From: CAIJXB01 sp964455905
GTDB taxonomy: Bacteria; Chlamydiota; Chlamydiia; Chlamydiales; Rhabdochlamydiaceae
Assembly (NCBI GenBank): GCA_964455905.1
Contig: CAYVYN010000003.1
Span: 62,001-126,000 of the forward strand
Direction of reading: 5' to 3'
DNA: 64,000 bases
A program made the position numbers and the translations under genes. Each line of letters starts with the position of its first letter. The stretch's first letter is position 1. Under the pieces are notes generated by a model. That model saw only the letters and a program-made list of their open reading frames with translations. It had not been told where the DNA came from and searched no databases. This document shows positions 8,288 through 16,407 of the stretch, piece by piece.

Positions 8288-9696
8288 GGAGAAATCTCTT
8301 GGCTTAAAGAGTTTTTTAATAAATCGCGTTCGTCATTAGATAGAAAAAGTTTTAAATTTCCTACTCCTTTTACGTCCGTTTTTCCAGTAACTGGATTCTG
8401 TGTTAAATGCACTTCTTGAGCGCTCATAAAAATTTCTTCTTCAAGATCTTGAAAGAGTACTTTTTTCCCGGGATTCGCTAAAAGAATTAAGGTTTTTGTT
8501 TCAGGGCAGTAGGTGAGTCTATCCGCGATTCCTTGCTTTGGTTTTTTTCCAGAATCAAACGTTTCTATTTTCACATTTCCTTTTAAAGTAAGAGAAGAGA
8601 GCTCTTGAGAAGATTCAGTGTATTCTAAGAGAGCTTGATTTGCGTTAATTTGCATTTGGGAGTCAGTATAAATGAGTTGTTTGTTTTTAGGACTAAGCGC
8701 TGTGATTTGTGATTTTTCCGCATCTAAATGAAGTTGCCCAAACGATGTTAACATACTCTCTTTTTGTGTTAGGATGCTTTTCCCATTCACGGAAATCGAT
8801 TTGATTTGAGAGGAGTTTTTTTCGATAATAACCTCTTTTTCGGCAATCAAAGAGCCAAAGCTAGCCTCTTCAATTGTTATGTCTTTTTGTAAATGTAGTA
8901 ACCCTTTTTCGTGATCCCATTTTAGTTTTTGACAAGAAAAAAGAACTTTTCCATTTTCATTTTCTGAAAAAGTCGAAGAGGCAAGTTGCCCTTTAGGATT
9001 TTCCATAAAAAGGAGGTTTTTATCTAGATCGATTTCTATGTAAGGCGTTTGGATACTGTCTTCTTTAGAAAAAATCTTACAAGGAGTCTCTGCTGTTTTT
9101 TGGTAAGCTTTGAGTGTGCCGTTGACTTTGTTTCCAGGAGTACTTGTTTCATAGGTCGCTTCGTCGGCAGTTAAAACAAAGTCTTTGTTGTATTTTATGG
9201 TGACATCTTCTTTAGCTGATAACTGGTCTAAAGCATATTCTTCATTTAGGGTGGCTGAATTTTGTTTTTTCAGTAAAAGAGTTATCGTTTTACTCAGAAT
9301 TTCTATGGGGGTAGGTTCTGCTGAAGAGCCTTTGATAAGGTCTTTGTAGGACACTTTGCTATTTTCGCTCGAACTTAAAGTCCCTTCTAGTGTCAGGAAG
9401 TTGAGTTCTGCTTGTTGACAGGAAAGAGTCGCCTTATTTTGTAAAGTAATGAAAACATCCTTTTGTAGAGTCATATGAGAAAAGGGGATGTCTGTTTTGT
9501 TTTCTTGCTTTTGTAGAGTGGCTTTTTCAGAAGATAGTAGGCCAAGGCCATGCATTAGTTTAATTTCGCCATTTAATTTGAGTGAACTTCCGTCATAAAT
9601 AGCTTCTTTCGAAGACAGATTTAGTTCGTCCTCAAGAGGAGGAACATCGGCTAAAAGAAGTGTTGTTGATAAAATAAAAAAAGAGAGAATTTTCAT
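8284..9696 (-). CDS. LptA/OstA-like periplasmic LPS transport protein
   Basis: The 470-residue protein begins with a signal peptide (MKILSFFILSTTLLLADVPP). Its body is a long run of beta strands with OstA-like phrasing such as LKLNGEIKLMHGLGLLSSEK near residue 40 and ALLEYTESSQELSSLTLKG near residue 355. Length and repetition suggest two or more OstA/LptA-type jellyroll units, longer than the roughly 185-residue enterobacterial LptA. Predicted role: periplasmic bridge carrying LPS from LptC towards LptD. It overlaps the stop of the lptC-like gene by 4 bases and the start of lptB by 4 bases, consistent with one operon. The role rests on context as well as fold resemblance. Confidence 0.75.
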   Translation of the reverse strand: MKILSFFILSTTLLLADVPPLEDELNLSSKEAIYDGSSLKLNGEIKLMHGLGLLSSEKATLQKQENKTDIPFSHMTLQKDVFITLQNKATLSCQQAELNFLTLEGTLSSSENSKVSYKDLIKGSSAEPTPIEILSKTITLLLKKQNSATLNEEYALDQLSAKEDVTIKYNKDFVLTADEATYETSTPGNKVNGTLKAYQKTAETPCKIFSKEDSIQTPYIEIDLDKNLLFMENPKGQLASSTFSENENGKVLFSCQKLKWDHEKGLLHLQKDITIEEASFGSLIAEKEVIIEKNSSQIKSISVNGKSILTQKESMLTSFGQLHLDAEKSQITALSPKNKQLIYTDSQMQINANQALLEYTESSQELSSLTLKGNVKIETFDSGKKPKQGIADRLTYCPETKTLILLANPGKKVLFQDLEEEIFMSAQEVHLTQNPVTGKTDVKGVGNLKLFLSNDERDLLKNSLSQEISP

Positions 9697-10271
9697 GGTT
9701 TAATTTTCCCTGAAGAAGCTTTAAAGTGGGTCGCTTGAAAAAAAGATTGGCCGTTTTCTAAAGAAAAAACTACTTTTTCGGCGCTTCCTTTTAGGAATGG
9801 GTTGTATGTTGTTAAATTTAAAGGAAGGTCTTTGCCAGGTATTTTATACATTGATAAAAGCACATTAGAAGCTTGGAAGCTTTGGTCTTTGTAATGGTAA
9901 AGGCCTTCTTTGGCTACAAAAAAACGCATTTGTTGTGAGGTTTCTCCGTTTAAGAATTGGATTTTCTCTTGAATGAAACAGCGTACCCCAGTCAGGTGTT
10001 CTATAATTTCGATGGAATTTTCTTTGGGTTTTAAAGTTAAAAGGGAGGTGTCGCTCTCTATTTTATTATGAAGTCTTTCAGAGTTTGACTGAGCTATCCA
10101 AAGGTCTTTTACGACGTTTTTTCTTGTTTGTTCGCTACTTGTAATCCCAGAGAAATCTGTTTGAGTTTTCGTGTTTTCTATAAGCTCATTTTTACTAGAT
10201 AGATAGGAGATCCATAATGCTCCTCCCAGTAAGACGGTCAAAAAGCTTAGTAGAGTGTACGATCTAAACAT
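9693..10271 (-). CDS. LptC-like inner-membrane protein of LPS transport
   Basis: A 192-residue protein with one N-terminal membrane helix (YTLLSFLTVLLGGALWISYL, residues 5-24) followed by a periplasmic beta-rich domain (for instance GLYHYKDQSFQASNVLLSMY). This layout, with its position between kdsA and the lptA-like and lptB genes, fits LptC, which links LptFGB to LptA. Sequence similarity of LptC proteins is weak across phyla, so the assignment depends largely on context. The start overlaps the kdsA stop by 8 bases. Confidence 0.65.
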   Translation of the reverse strand: MFRSYTLLSFLTVLLGGALWISYLSSKNELIENTKTQTDFSGITSSEQTRKNVVKDLWIAQSNSERLHNKIESDTSLLTLKPKENSIEIIEHLTGVRCFIQEKIQFLNGETSQQMRFFVAKEGLYHYKDQSFQASNVLLSMYKIPGKDLPLNLTTYNPFLKGSAEKVVFSLENGQSFFQATHFKASSGKIKP

Positions 10272-11094
10272 TGTCGCTTTCCTGAATCACTTTATATAGT
10301 TTATTTAGTGTGCTTAGTAAATTCGGGAGTTCACTAAATGCTATCACGGAGTCTTTGTCACTAAGCGCTTTAGTAGGATTTGGATGGGATTCCATGAATA
10401 AACAATTGCACCCAGCAGCTACAGCAGCTTTAGCTAAAGTAGGAATGAATTCTCGTTGCCCTCCAGAAGATGTTCCGTGTCCGCCGGGAAGTTGTACTGA
10501 ATGCGTGGCGTCAAAACAGACTGGAAATCCTAATTGTTGCATGATTGGTATCCCGCGCATATCGCTAACTAAGTTATTATATCCAAAGCAGGTGCCTCGA
10601 TCTGTTAATAAAAGTTGGTTGTTTTTTGTTGATATAATTTTATCTACAACATTTTTCATGTCCCAAGGAGCCATGAACTGTCCTTTTTTTACATTGATTA
10701 CAGCGCCTGTTGCGGCTGCTGCAAGAATTAGATCAGTTTGGCGACAAAGAAAAGCCGGTATTTGTAAGACATCGCACACTTCGGCAGCCATTTTGGCTTC
10801 CTCTGGAGAGTGCACATCAGTTACTACAGGTATGTCGAATTCTTTTTTTACTTTTTCAAGTATTCTTAGTCCTTTTTCTATCCCGACTCCTCGAAATGAG
10901 TCGCCAGAAGATCTATTTGCTTTGTCGTAACTTGATTTATAGATTAGATTAATTTGAAGTTTTTCACAGAGTTGTTTTAAAAACTCAGCTGTTGATAGAG
11001 CGAGCTCTTCAGTTTCTATGACACAGGGACCAGATAAAATAGCAAGCGGCTGGTTTTTTCCTATTTTAAAATTTTTAAAGGCGACATCGTGCAT
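10264..11094 (-). CDS. kdsA: 3-deoxy-D-manno-octulosonate 8-phosphate (Kdo8P) synthase
   Basis: Condenses phosphoenolpyruvate with arabinose 5-phosphate in Kdo and lipopolysaccharide synthesis. The 276-residue enzyme shows LAILSGPCVIET, the SSYDKANRSS substrate loop, VVTDVHSPEEA, QIPAFLCRQTDL, KKGQFMAPWDM and FDATHSVQLPGG. The Cys in SGPC is usual for the family and does not decide the metal class. The start at 11094 follows a good AAGGAGT site; a frame open up to 11166 runs through the promoter. It is the first gene of the LPS operon and has a predicted promoter just upstream. Confidence 0.96.
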   Translation of the reverse strand: MHDVAFKNFKIGKNQPLAILSGPCVIETEELALSTAEFLKQLCEKLQINLIYKSSYDKANRSSGDSFRGVGIEKGLRILEKVKKEFDIPVVTDVHSPEEAKMAAEVCDVLQIPAFLCRQTDLILAAAATGAVINVKKGQFMAPWDMKNVVDKIISTKNNQLLLTDRGTCFGYNNLVSDMRGIPIMQQLGFPVCFDATHSVQLPGGHGTSSGGQREFIPTLAKAAVAAGCNCLFMESHPNPTKALSDKDSVIAFSELPNLLSTLNKLYKVIQESDNV

Positions 11095-11116
11095 GGGGGA
11101 CTCCTTTTTTTTCACC

Positions 11117-11145
11117 AGGATAAAGGATATCTTATCTAAGGTCAA
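11117..11145 (-). promoter_or_regulatory. kdsA: Predicted promoter of the kdsA-lpt operon
   Basis: On the minus strand TTGACC (11140-11145), a 17-base spacer and TATCCT (11117-11122) form a sigma-70-like promoter. The -10 ends 22 bases before the kdsA ATG, leaving a short leader with the AAGGAGT ribosome site. Confidence 0.5.
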
Positions 11146-11235
11146 GTAAAGCTTAAGAAATATCATTAAATCCTTTACTAGTTTGGTTTTTTATGGTTTA
11201 ATTTTTGTTTTTTTTTTATTGTTATTTAGTTATTT

Positions 11236-13212
11236 ATGGAAAATATAAAATATTCTCTTTCTCATAGCGAGTATACTCTACGTAATGCCCTTGTTTGGGG
11301 TAATTGCTTCTCTCATTATCGAAAGGCTAGTTCTGAGAGGCCTTTTTTGGAGCGGCTTTTCCATGGAACGTTGAGCGCCTTTGAGGCTCTTCCTGTTTTA
11401 GGGCAGGCTGTTTCTTTGGCAGAGATGGGAGTAGTTCATCTTCTGAATGATTTGAGTCCAACGAACCGATTAGCTATTGAGAAGATTTTTCCTGTAGAAG
11501 AAAATTGCTTAACTGTTTCTAACTCAAAAAAAAGAGAGAGGATTTCGGCTGTACTCCCAGATGAAATGACACTTGTTATTCCAAAAGATAAAAGTAAATT
11601 GGAGAAAGCTCTTTCCCCTGTGCAGCATCGACTAGATCTTCTATATCACCGTTTGCCTTGGCCAGTTGAAGTGCGAAAGGTTGTTGTTTTTACAGAGGTA
11701 TGTGATGGCCTGGGAGATATTGCTGCTGCAGGTAAGTGTATAGATCTTTTGTATCAAAGTTGTCCATGGCTTCAGGTTGATTGGATTTTTTTAGGGCTAT
11801 CTTTAGATGAATGCAATCCAAGAGTTTTTTTATCTATTGAAGACTCATCTAAGGTCTTTATTAGTAAATGGAATTCTTATGTTTTTCGGCAGGATCCTGT
11901 GGACCTTTTAATTATGGGTCCTGTTAAGCTAAGGTGGTCTAAAGAGCATATTTCTTATATGCTTTCTCTTGAGATAACGGGGCCTCTTATTTCATTTGTT
12001 GAGACTGGGGCAGGGTCTAAGACATTTTCACTAAAACAGCTTGAAACTTTCTTTGCTGAAGAGGAGCTCGAAGAAACAGAAGGTTTGGGTGCTTGTAATA
12101 CAATGCATTCCATGATTTTTCCTGTGGAAAGTAGTTGGTCTTTTAGGGAGTTAGCGCCTATACGTTGTATTCCTATGGGCTTAGAGGCTTTTCAAGGTGT
12201 TTTTTTGGATCGCAAAAGGCTTGCTGCTCCCTTGTCTCAAGGGTATTATTGTCCTTCTTACCTTTTTCAAATCCACGATGAAAATTTACGTAGACATATT
12301 TTAGAGTCTATGGGTGTTTTTAACTCTAAGCCAAAGGTAGACTGTAATCGTTATTCTTTTAATTTTGGATATGCACATTTAGAGTCTTCTTGGGGTAATT
12401 TTATTGACGTTCTGGCGCTTCATGAAAAAGAAAAAAATGTGGTGGTCGTTCTCTCTCAAAAAGGATTAGATAGAGCTAGTTCGTCAAGCGAATTTTTAGA
12501 AAAAATTTTGTTAGATCAGAGGATTCGATTCCTTAAAGAAAAAGGATATGGAACTGTTTATTTTAAAGGCGAAGATCTATCGCATGTTTTTCGAAGCAAA
12601 AAAAAAGAAGGAGATCGAACTTTGACGATTATAGTTCGCCCTTTTTTTACTCCTGAAGATGTTTTTTTTATGCAGCTTGCGGCCGAAAGGCTTCTTGCTA
12701 CAGGTGATAACAGCGCTGTTGAGTCGTGGTGTTCTAGGTGTAAATTGTATTTATATGAAGATGTAAATAATTGGGGTTATAAGTGGAAATTTTTATCGGA
12801 GCAGGTGTCTCTTGCTGCGGAGTTTTCGCCGCAACTTAGCCGGCTTTTATCTTTATTTGGAGGATCGTGCCGAAACCGTTCTTTGAATAAGCCTTTTACT
12901 GACGAGGAAATTGATGAGGTAGAGGAAATTCTAAAAGATCCAGGTCTTGCAGAAGCGACGTTGCAGTTTTGTGATCATATTGTCACTAATTATTCGTTGG
13001 CAGAGGTGCTAGAAGGATCCATTAAGCGATCACTCTGGCATAAGCTAAAGCCCAATCTTCTTGAGGTAGAATCAAAGGCATTTCCGAAAAAATTTTATGA
13101 AGGTGTGGCTTTTAGTATGCACTCTGATCCTGTGGAACCTTTAGCGGACCGAATTATTTTACCTCTTGCAGAAATCCAAGACCGTATTGAAAATGCCATT
13201 TATGATAGATGA
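11236..13212 (+). CDS. Uncharacterised 658-residue protein with GT-B glycosyltransferase-like segments
   Basis: Not recognised as a named family. Two Rossmann-like stretches are visible: VRKVVVFTEVCDGLGDIAAA (about residue 152) resembles the glycine-bearing first strand and loop of GT-B enzymes, and AAERLLATGDNSAVESWCSR (about residue 483) resembles their C-terminal donor loop, as in EarP- or ADP-heptose-transferase-like proteins (xxTGDNSxxEA). A hydrophobic patch near residue 53 (ALPVLGQAVSLAEMGVVHLL) could associate with membrane. No signal peptide or ribosome site is evident before the ATG. It stands alone between the divergent kdsA operon and a convergent Inc-like gene, at the edge of an accessory block. 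A host-directed glycosyltransferase is one possibility; this is inference. Confidence 0.6.
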   Translation: MENIKYSLSHSEYTLRNALVWGNCFSHYRKASSERPFLERLFHGTLSAFEALPVLGQAVSLAEMGVVHLLNDLSPTNRLAIEKIFPVEENCLTVSNSKKRERISAVLPDEMTLVIPKDKSKLEKALSPVQHRLDLLYHRLPWPVEVRKVVVFTEVCDGLGDIAAAGKCIDLLYQSCPWLQVDWIFLGLSLDECNPRVFLSIEDSSKVFISKWNSYVFRQDPVDLLIMGPVKLRWSKEHISYMLSLEITGPLISFVETGAGSKTFSLKQLETFFAEEELEETEGLGACNTMHSMIFPVESSWSFRELAPIRCIPMGLEAFQGVFLDRKRLAAPLSQGYYCPSYLFQIHDENLRRHILESMGVFNSKPKVDCNRYSFNFGYAHLESSWGNFIDVLALHEKEKNVVVVLSQKGLDRASSSSEFLEKILLDQRIRFLKEKGYGTVYFKGEDLSHVFRSKKKEGDRTLTIIVRPFFTPEDVFFMQLAAERLLATGDNSAVESWCSRCKLYLYEDVNNWGYKWKFLSEQVSLAAEFSPQLSRLLSLFGGSCRNRSLNKPFTDEEIDEVEEILKDPGLAEATLQFCDHIVTNYSLAEVLEGSIKRSLWHKLKPNLLEVESKAFPKKFYEGVAFSMHSDPVEPLADRIILPLAEIQDRIENAIYDR

Positions 13213-13263
13213 TGTTTTTTCTAATTTGATTTTATTTTTAAAATTGCCTATTAAAATTTAGAA

Positions 13264-13286
13264 AGGAAAGCGCTGATAGCTTTCCT
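13264..13286. terminator. Stem-loop between convergent genes
   Basis: AGGAAAGC ... GCTTTCCT, an 8-base perfect stem with a 7-base loop, lies 51 bases after the stop of the 658-residue protein gene. There is no T run directly after it. A second smaller inverted repeat (AAACTATT ... AATAGTTT, 13392-13410) sits nearer the end of the opposing gene. Nothing else was recognised in 13213-13441. Confidence 0.4.
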
Positions 13287-13441
13287 AACAAACTTATTTT
13301 GCAAAGAGAGGGTTTTTTGGTTTTTATACTCATTTGAAGAAGTGTATTTTTGTATTTGGTTAATGCTCTTTTGAGTTAGTTGAACTATTTGAAACTATTC
13401 AAAATAGTTTATTCAATTAAATTAAAGAAATGAAGAGTTTT

Positions 13442-14227
13442 TTATGCGGGTGTTTTTGCTTGTCTCTTGCTATATTCTTCTTTAAACATTTGCCCAAGGT
13501 AAATGTGAAATTTTGTAATTGGATCTATGTCGGGTTCTTTTTTATTCTTGTATAGACTGGGGATGATTTTAGAAGTCATATAGATCGATGCAAATTGTCC
13601 GAATGAAAGTGGTACTATACTATTAACTACAGGCAAAAGGATCTTTAGAGCTAGATAGCCCACCAGTAAAGCAGATACAAACTTGTGAGCGCTCTGTCTT
13701 GCATAATATATATCCTCTAGTTTGGTTTTTTTTTCTTTTGAAGAGTCTAAAACGTCAAGAAAAGAGTTTGCTGCGTGCCGAAATTCGGTGGAAGTCTTCA
13801 ATATGATGCCTTTGATACTGATTTGTATCATTGGGCAGTATTCGCTTTTTTTTAAAATTTCTGCTATTAGTTTGGCTGCTTGCTTATCAGCTTCATTAGA
13901 GGGAAGTTTGGGCTCTGATTTGTAAGTATCTTTAATTAAGCTATTGAAAAAGGAAAGACTCTCTTTTTCTTTTACTGGATCGTGAATTGTTGCGACTTCA
14001 CAGATTTTATAGATGACGTAGGCAGTAATTGCTGTTGCAATTCCTGTTGCGATCCCTGCGTTCACCGTGAAAATAATGCGTAGCGCAATAGCGGCTATAG
14101 CACAATTAATCGTGTTTTTTTCTAAACAGTCGATTTCTTCTATAAACTTTGGAGTTATGAGTTCTTTTGTTAAATAGTCAAAGCCTTTTATAGAATTTTC
14201 TTGTGTTTTTGCTAATAAAAAAAACAT
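13442..14227 (-). CDS. Candidate inclusion-membrane-type (Inc-like) protein with two bilobed hydrophobic regions
   Basis: Unknown 261-residue protein. A long hydrophobic stretch at about residues 40-76, containing AIAAIALRIIFTVNAG then IATGIATAITAYVIYKI, has two lobes separated by a short Asn/Ala/Gly turn. This is the classical signature of chlamydial Inc proteins, which are type III secreted and insert in the inclusion membrane. A second hydrophobic pair lies near residues 183-230 (SALLVGYLALKILLPVV). The charged N-terminus lacks a cleavable signal peptide, also typical of Incs. A GGAG ribosome site precedes the ATG by 7 bases. Inc proteins cannot be identified by homology, so the call is structural only; an ordinary inner-membrane protein is the alternative. 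Confidence 0.55.
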   Translation of the reverse strand: MFFLLAKTQENSIKGFDYLTKELITPKFIEEIDCLEKNTINCAIAAIALRIIFTVNAGIATGIATAITAYVIYKICEVATIHDPVKEKESLSFFNSLIKDTYKSEPKLPSNEADKQAAKLIAEILKKSEYCPMIQISIKGIILKTSTEFRHAANSFLDVLDSSKEKKTKLEDIYYARQSAHKFVSALLVGYLALKILLPVVNSIVPLSFGQFASIYMTSKIIPSLYKNKKEPDIDPITKFHIYLGQMFKEEYSKRQAKTPA

Positions 14228-14251
14228 AGGTTGCTCCAGTTTGAATGCAAT

Positions 14252-14280
14252 ATTTTATAATTTTATTGTTTTTTTTACAA
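14252..14280 (-). promoter_or_regulatory. Possible promoter of the Inc-like gene
   Basis: On the minus strand TTGTAA (14275-14280), a 17-base very AT-rich spacer and TAAAAT (14252-14257) lie 25 bases before the ATG. The surroundings are so AT-rich that a chance match is quite possible. The rest of 14281-14485 shows nothing recognisable. Confidence 0.35.
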
Positions 14281-14485
14281 GTTTTTCATTTTAAGTTATT
14301 TATTTTTTTATTTCTATTAATTGCAGGAATTTATCTTATATTAATTGATATGGTTAAATAGTTTTGCATCTTAATATTGTTAAAATTATATTTATATCGA
14401 AAAGCATGGTTGAATTCGTTAAATAACTAGGGAAAAAGAAATAGAAAGCACTTCAAGTTGCTAGACAGCTCTACTATGTTAAAAA

Positions 14486-15517
14486 TTAGGAGAGCTTTTT
14501 TCGAGTGCTTGTTAAAGCTTTTATAATTAGAATCCCTATGCCTATTGCCCATATAGTTACTGCAATTCTGTAAATTGTCTTCTTTGTGCTTGCCGAAATC
14601 ATTCTTTTTTTAAGGAAATAAAATGCATCTTCTGGATTCGGAGAGTTGGATTGAAAAGCGTTCTCTTCTGGGCTAGCTCTTTTGATAATCCAGTGTTCAG
14701 CTACCTCATCGAAAAAAGATGGACCGGCTGTATTACCCCCCTTTGGCATCCCTATATAAATACTTATAACACCATTTCGTTCTCTAAATTCTTTTAAGAT
14801 TCTTCCTGCGTACATGGGGTATAAGTTGCAAGAGGGGTTTTCTGGCCAGCAAAGAAATAAAAGTTGATTAGAACAATCTTTGGGCAGTCCACATTCATTT
14901 TGGCCTACGTAAAGAATTTTGTGTTCGGGCTTTTTTAGGTAGCATTTTTTTTTGGGAATATAAAGGGGCTTGGTTTTTTTACAGTCAATTGCCACACTTT
15001 TAAATCCATTCTCTAAAAAAAAACGGCTCCATAAAGCCGATCCTGCACCGTATTCTATAATTTGAGTATCCATTTTAGATTGATTGTGTTCTAAAAGAAA
15101 CTCTTCGATAATACTACTTGTCCCTTCGCCAGGGAGAGCGTAAGCGAATTTTCCAAACGTTGCGGTGTTTAATGGTTCGTCTTTTAAGAATTCTAATCCG
15201 GAAATTTTTCTAAAAGGAAATCTGTCTACCGATTCATTAATTTCTTGTAACAGGGATTGAACGGAGAACTCTTTGAGTAGGGCTCGTTCTTTTGTTTCCG
15301 GAAGTTCGTTTTGTTTGCAGAAAATTTTTTTAAGTTGAGATTGGATCTTAGTGATTTTTTCTTGCTCTTCAGGTGCTGTTGTTAGGGGGGTGTTGCAGCT
15401 GGGGCAATTTAATCGTTGGAATTCAGAAAATTCTTTTGCATCTACCCTGTAATAGGGCGAGCAGCATTGAAAAATTACGGAGTTATGGTAGCTGTCTTTA
15501 GAAAAGTTTATTGTCAT
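14486..15517 (-). CDS. Methyltransferase-like membrane-anchored protein with N-terminal Cys cluster
   Basis: 343 residues with three visible parts. Residues 16-43 hold a cysteine cluster (FQCCSPYYRV and LNCPSCNTPL) that resembles a degenerate zinc ribbon, RING or U-box. Residues about 150-262 resemble an S-adenosylmethionine methyltransferase: IIEYGAGSALWSRFFLENGF (motif I), VAIDC, a LLFLCWPENPS strand and VISIYIGMPKGGNTAG. The last pair recalls a eukaryotic group with LCWP and YIGEGRGGCTG motifs. A C-terminal hydrophobic helix (YRIAVTIWAIGIGILIIKAL) would anchor the protein. It follows two kinase-fold genes after 32 bases and is probably co-transcribed with them. Substrate unknown; a secreted effector is an inference. 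Confidence 0.6.
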   Translation of the reverse strand: MTINFSKDSYHNSVIFQCCSPYYRVDAKEFSEFQRLNCPSCNTPLTTAPEEQEKITKIQSQLKKIFCKQNELPETKERALLKEFSVQSLLQEINESVDRFPFRKISGLEFLKDEPLNTATFGKFAYALPGEGTSSIIEEFLLEHNQSKMDTQIIEYGAGSALWSRFFLENGFKSVAIDCKKTKPLYIPKKKCYLKKPEHKILYVGQNECGLPKDCSNQLLFLCWPENPSCNLYPMYAGRILKEFRERNGVISIYIGMPKGGNTAGPSFFDEVAEHWIIKRASPEENAFQSNSPNPEDAFYFLKKRMISASTKKTIYRIAVTIWAIGIGILIIKALTSTRKKLS

Positions 15518-15549
15518 TTTTTAGTCGGTTGTTTTTTTGTTAAGTTTTT

Positions 15550-16407
15550 TTAGGGGGTGTCCTTTTGTTTTTTTAAAGTTGTGACTGCTTCTAAAAAATG
15601 GCTCGCTAATGTTTTGTCTATCGAATCAAGAAAGGGAGTAAATTCCTTAGAAAGCATATCTAGAGCAGTTTCAAGATTAAGTGTCGATGGGATAATTCTT
15701 CCGGGGTCTATCCATACTGGCAGACCTTCTTCAGATACTCCTATATTTTTTTTAGGATTAATGTCTTTTAAAAGAACTCCGCTTTTAGTGTTTTCTATAA
15801 CCATTGCAAGTAATTCATAGAAAAAAGTTTTAATTTGTGCTGTTTTTTGTTCTTGTAGCAACTTTATTAGGTGCTCTTTGAGTGGTCTTGCTTTTTTTTG
15901 GATGTAGAATATCAGATCGTTTCTTTCTAAATAGTGAGATATTCCTAATGGGTCTTTTAGTTGAATTACTACGCCTGGAGTGTTTGTTTTTTCTAGGTGC
16001 AAAAAAACAATGCCGCTTTGTTTAGGAGTTTTACTGTAGGCGTGAATATAGCTAGCATAGTCAGCCTCTTGTTTTTCTTTTTTTCTTCGTTTTTTTCTTT
16101 CTACGTAGTCTTTAAGAAAAAAAGACAAGGGTGGTTGTTCTAAAAAAGAGGGAATTTGGTAACGATTTGCTTTGCAAAGTTTTAGAACATAGGGTGTGTT
16201 TTTTGCTGAAAATGCGACGCATTGAGATCCCATTCCTATGAAACTGAGAGGTGTTTGTAGGAATTTTTCTATTTCTAGGGGGTATTCACAGGGAGGAGCT
16301 CTGTGGGGTGATCTTATATTTGCGATTGAAGACAGAAGCTCTTGATAGAAAAAAATAGAACTAATAATGACTAGGACGGAAAGTAAAAGGGATGTTTTTT
16401 TTTTCAT
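15550..16407 (-). CDS. Membrane-anchored kinase-fold protein, paralogue A
   Basis: 285 residues. A signal anchor occupies residues 5-27 (TSLLLSVLVIISSIFFYQEL). The rest reads as a compact protein-kinase-like or APH-like fold: glycine loop FIGMGSQCVAFSAK, beta-3 lysine VLKLCK, a catalytic-loop equivalent LKDINPKKNIG (Asp and Asn spaced as in HRDxxxxN) and a DFG equivalent VWIDPGR. Core residues are retained, so activity is plausible, though the family is not one I can name. Its start overlaps the stop of paralogue B by 4 bases (ATGA), and both share GIVFFHLEKT / GIVFLHLEKT and FYIQKK phrases. The kinase domain would face the periplasm or be exported. Confidence 0.6.
   Translation of the reverse strand: MKKKTSLLLSVLVIISSIFFYQELLSSIANIRSPHRAPPCEYPLEIEKFLQTPLSFIGMGSQCVAFSAKNTPYVLKLCKANRYQIPSFLEQPPLSFFLKDYVERKKRRKKEKQEADYASYIHAYSKTPKQSGIVFLHLEKTNTPGVVIQLKDPLGISHYLERNDLIFYIQKKARPLKEHLIKLLQEQKTAQIKTFFYELLAMVIENTKSGVLLKDINPKKNIGVSEEGLPVWIDPGRIIPSTLNLETALDMLSKEFTPFLDSIDKTLASHFLEAVTTLKKQKDTP

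Noticed and set aside
10310..10930. 206-codon plus-strand open frame
   Set aside because: It is antisense to kdsA, which has all family motifs; no ribosome site and no plausible protein pattern.
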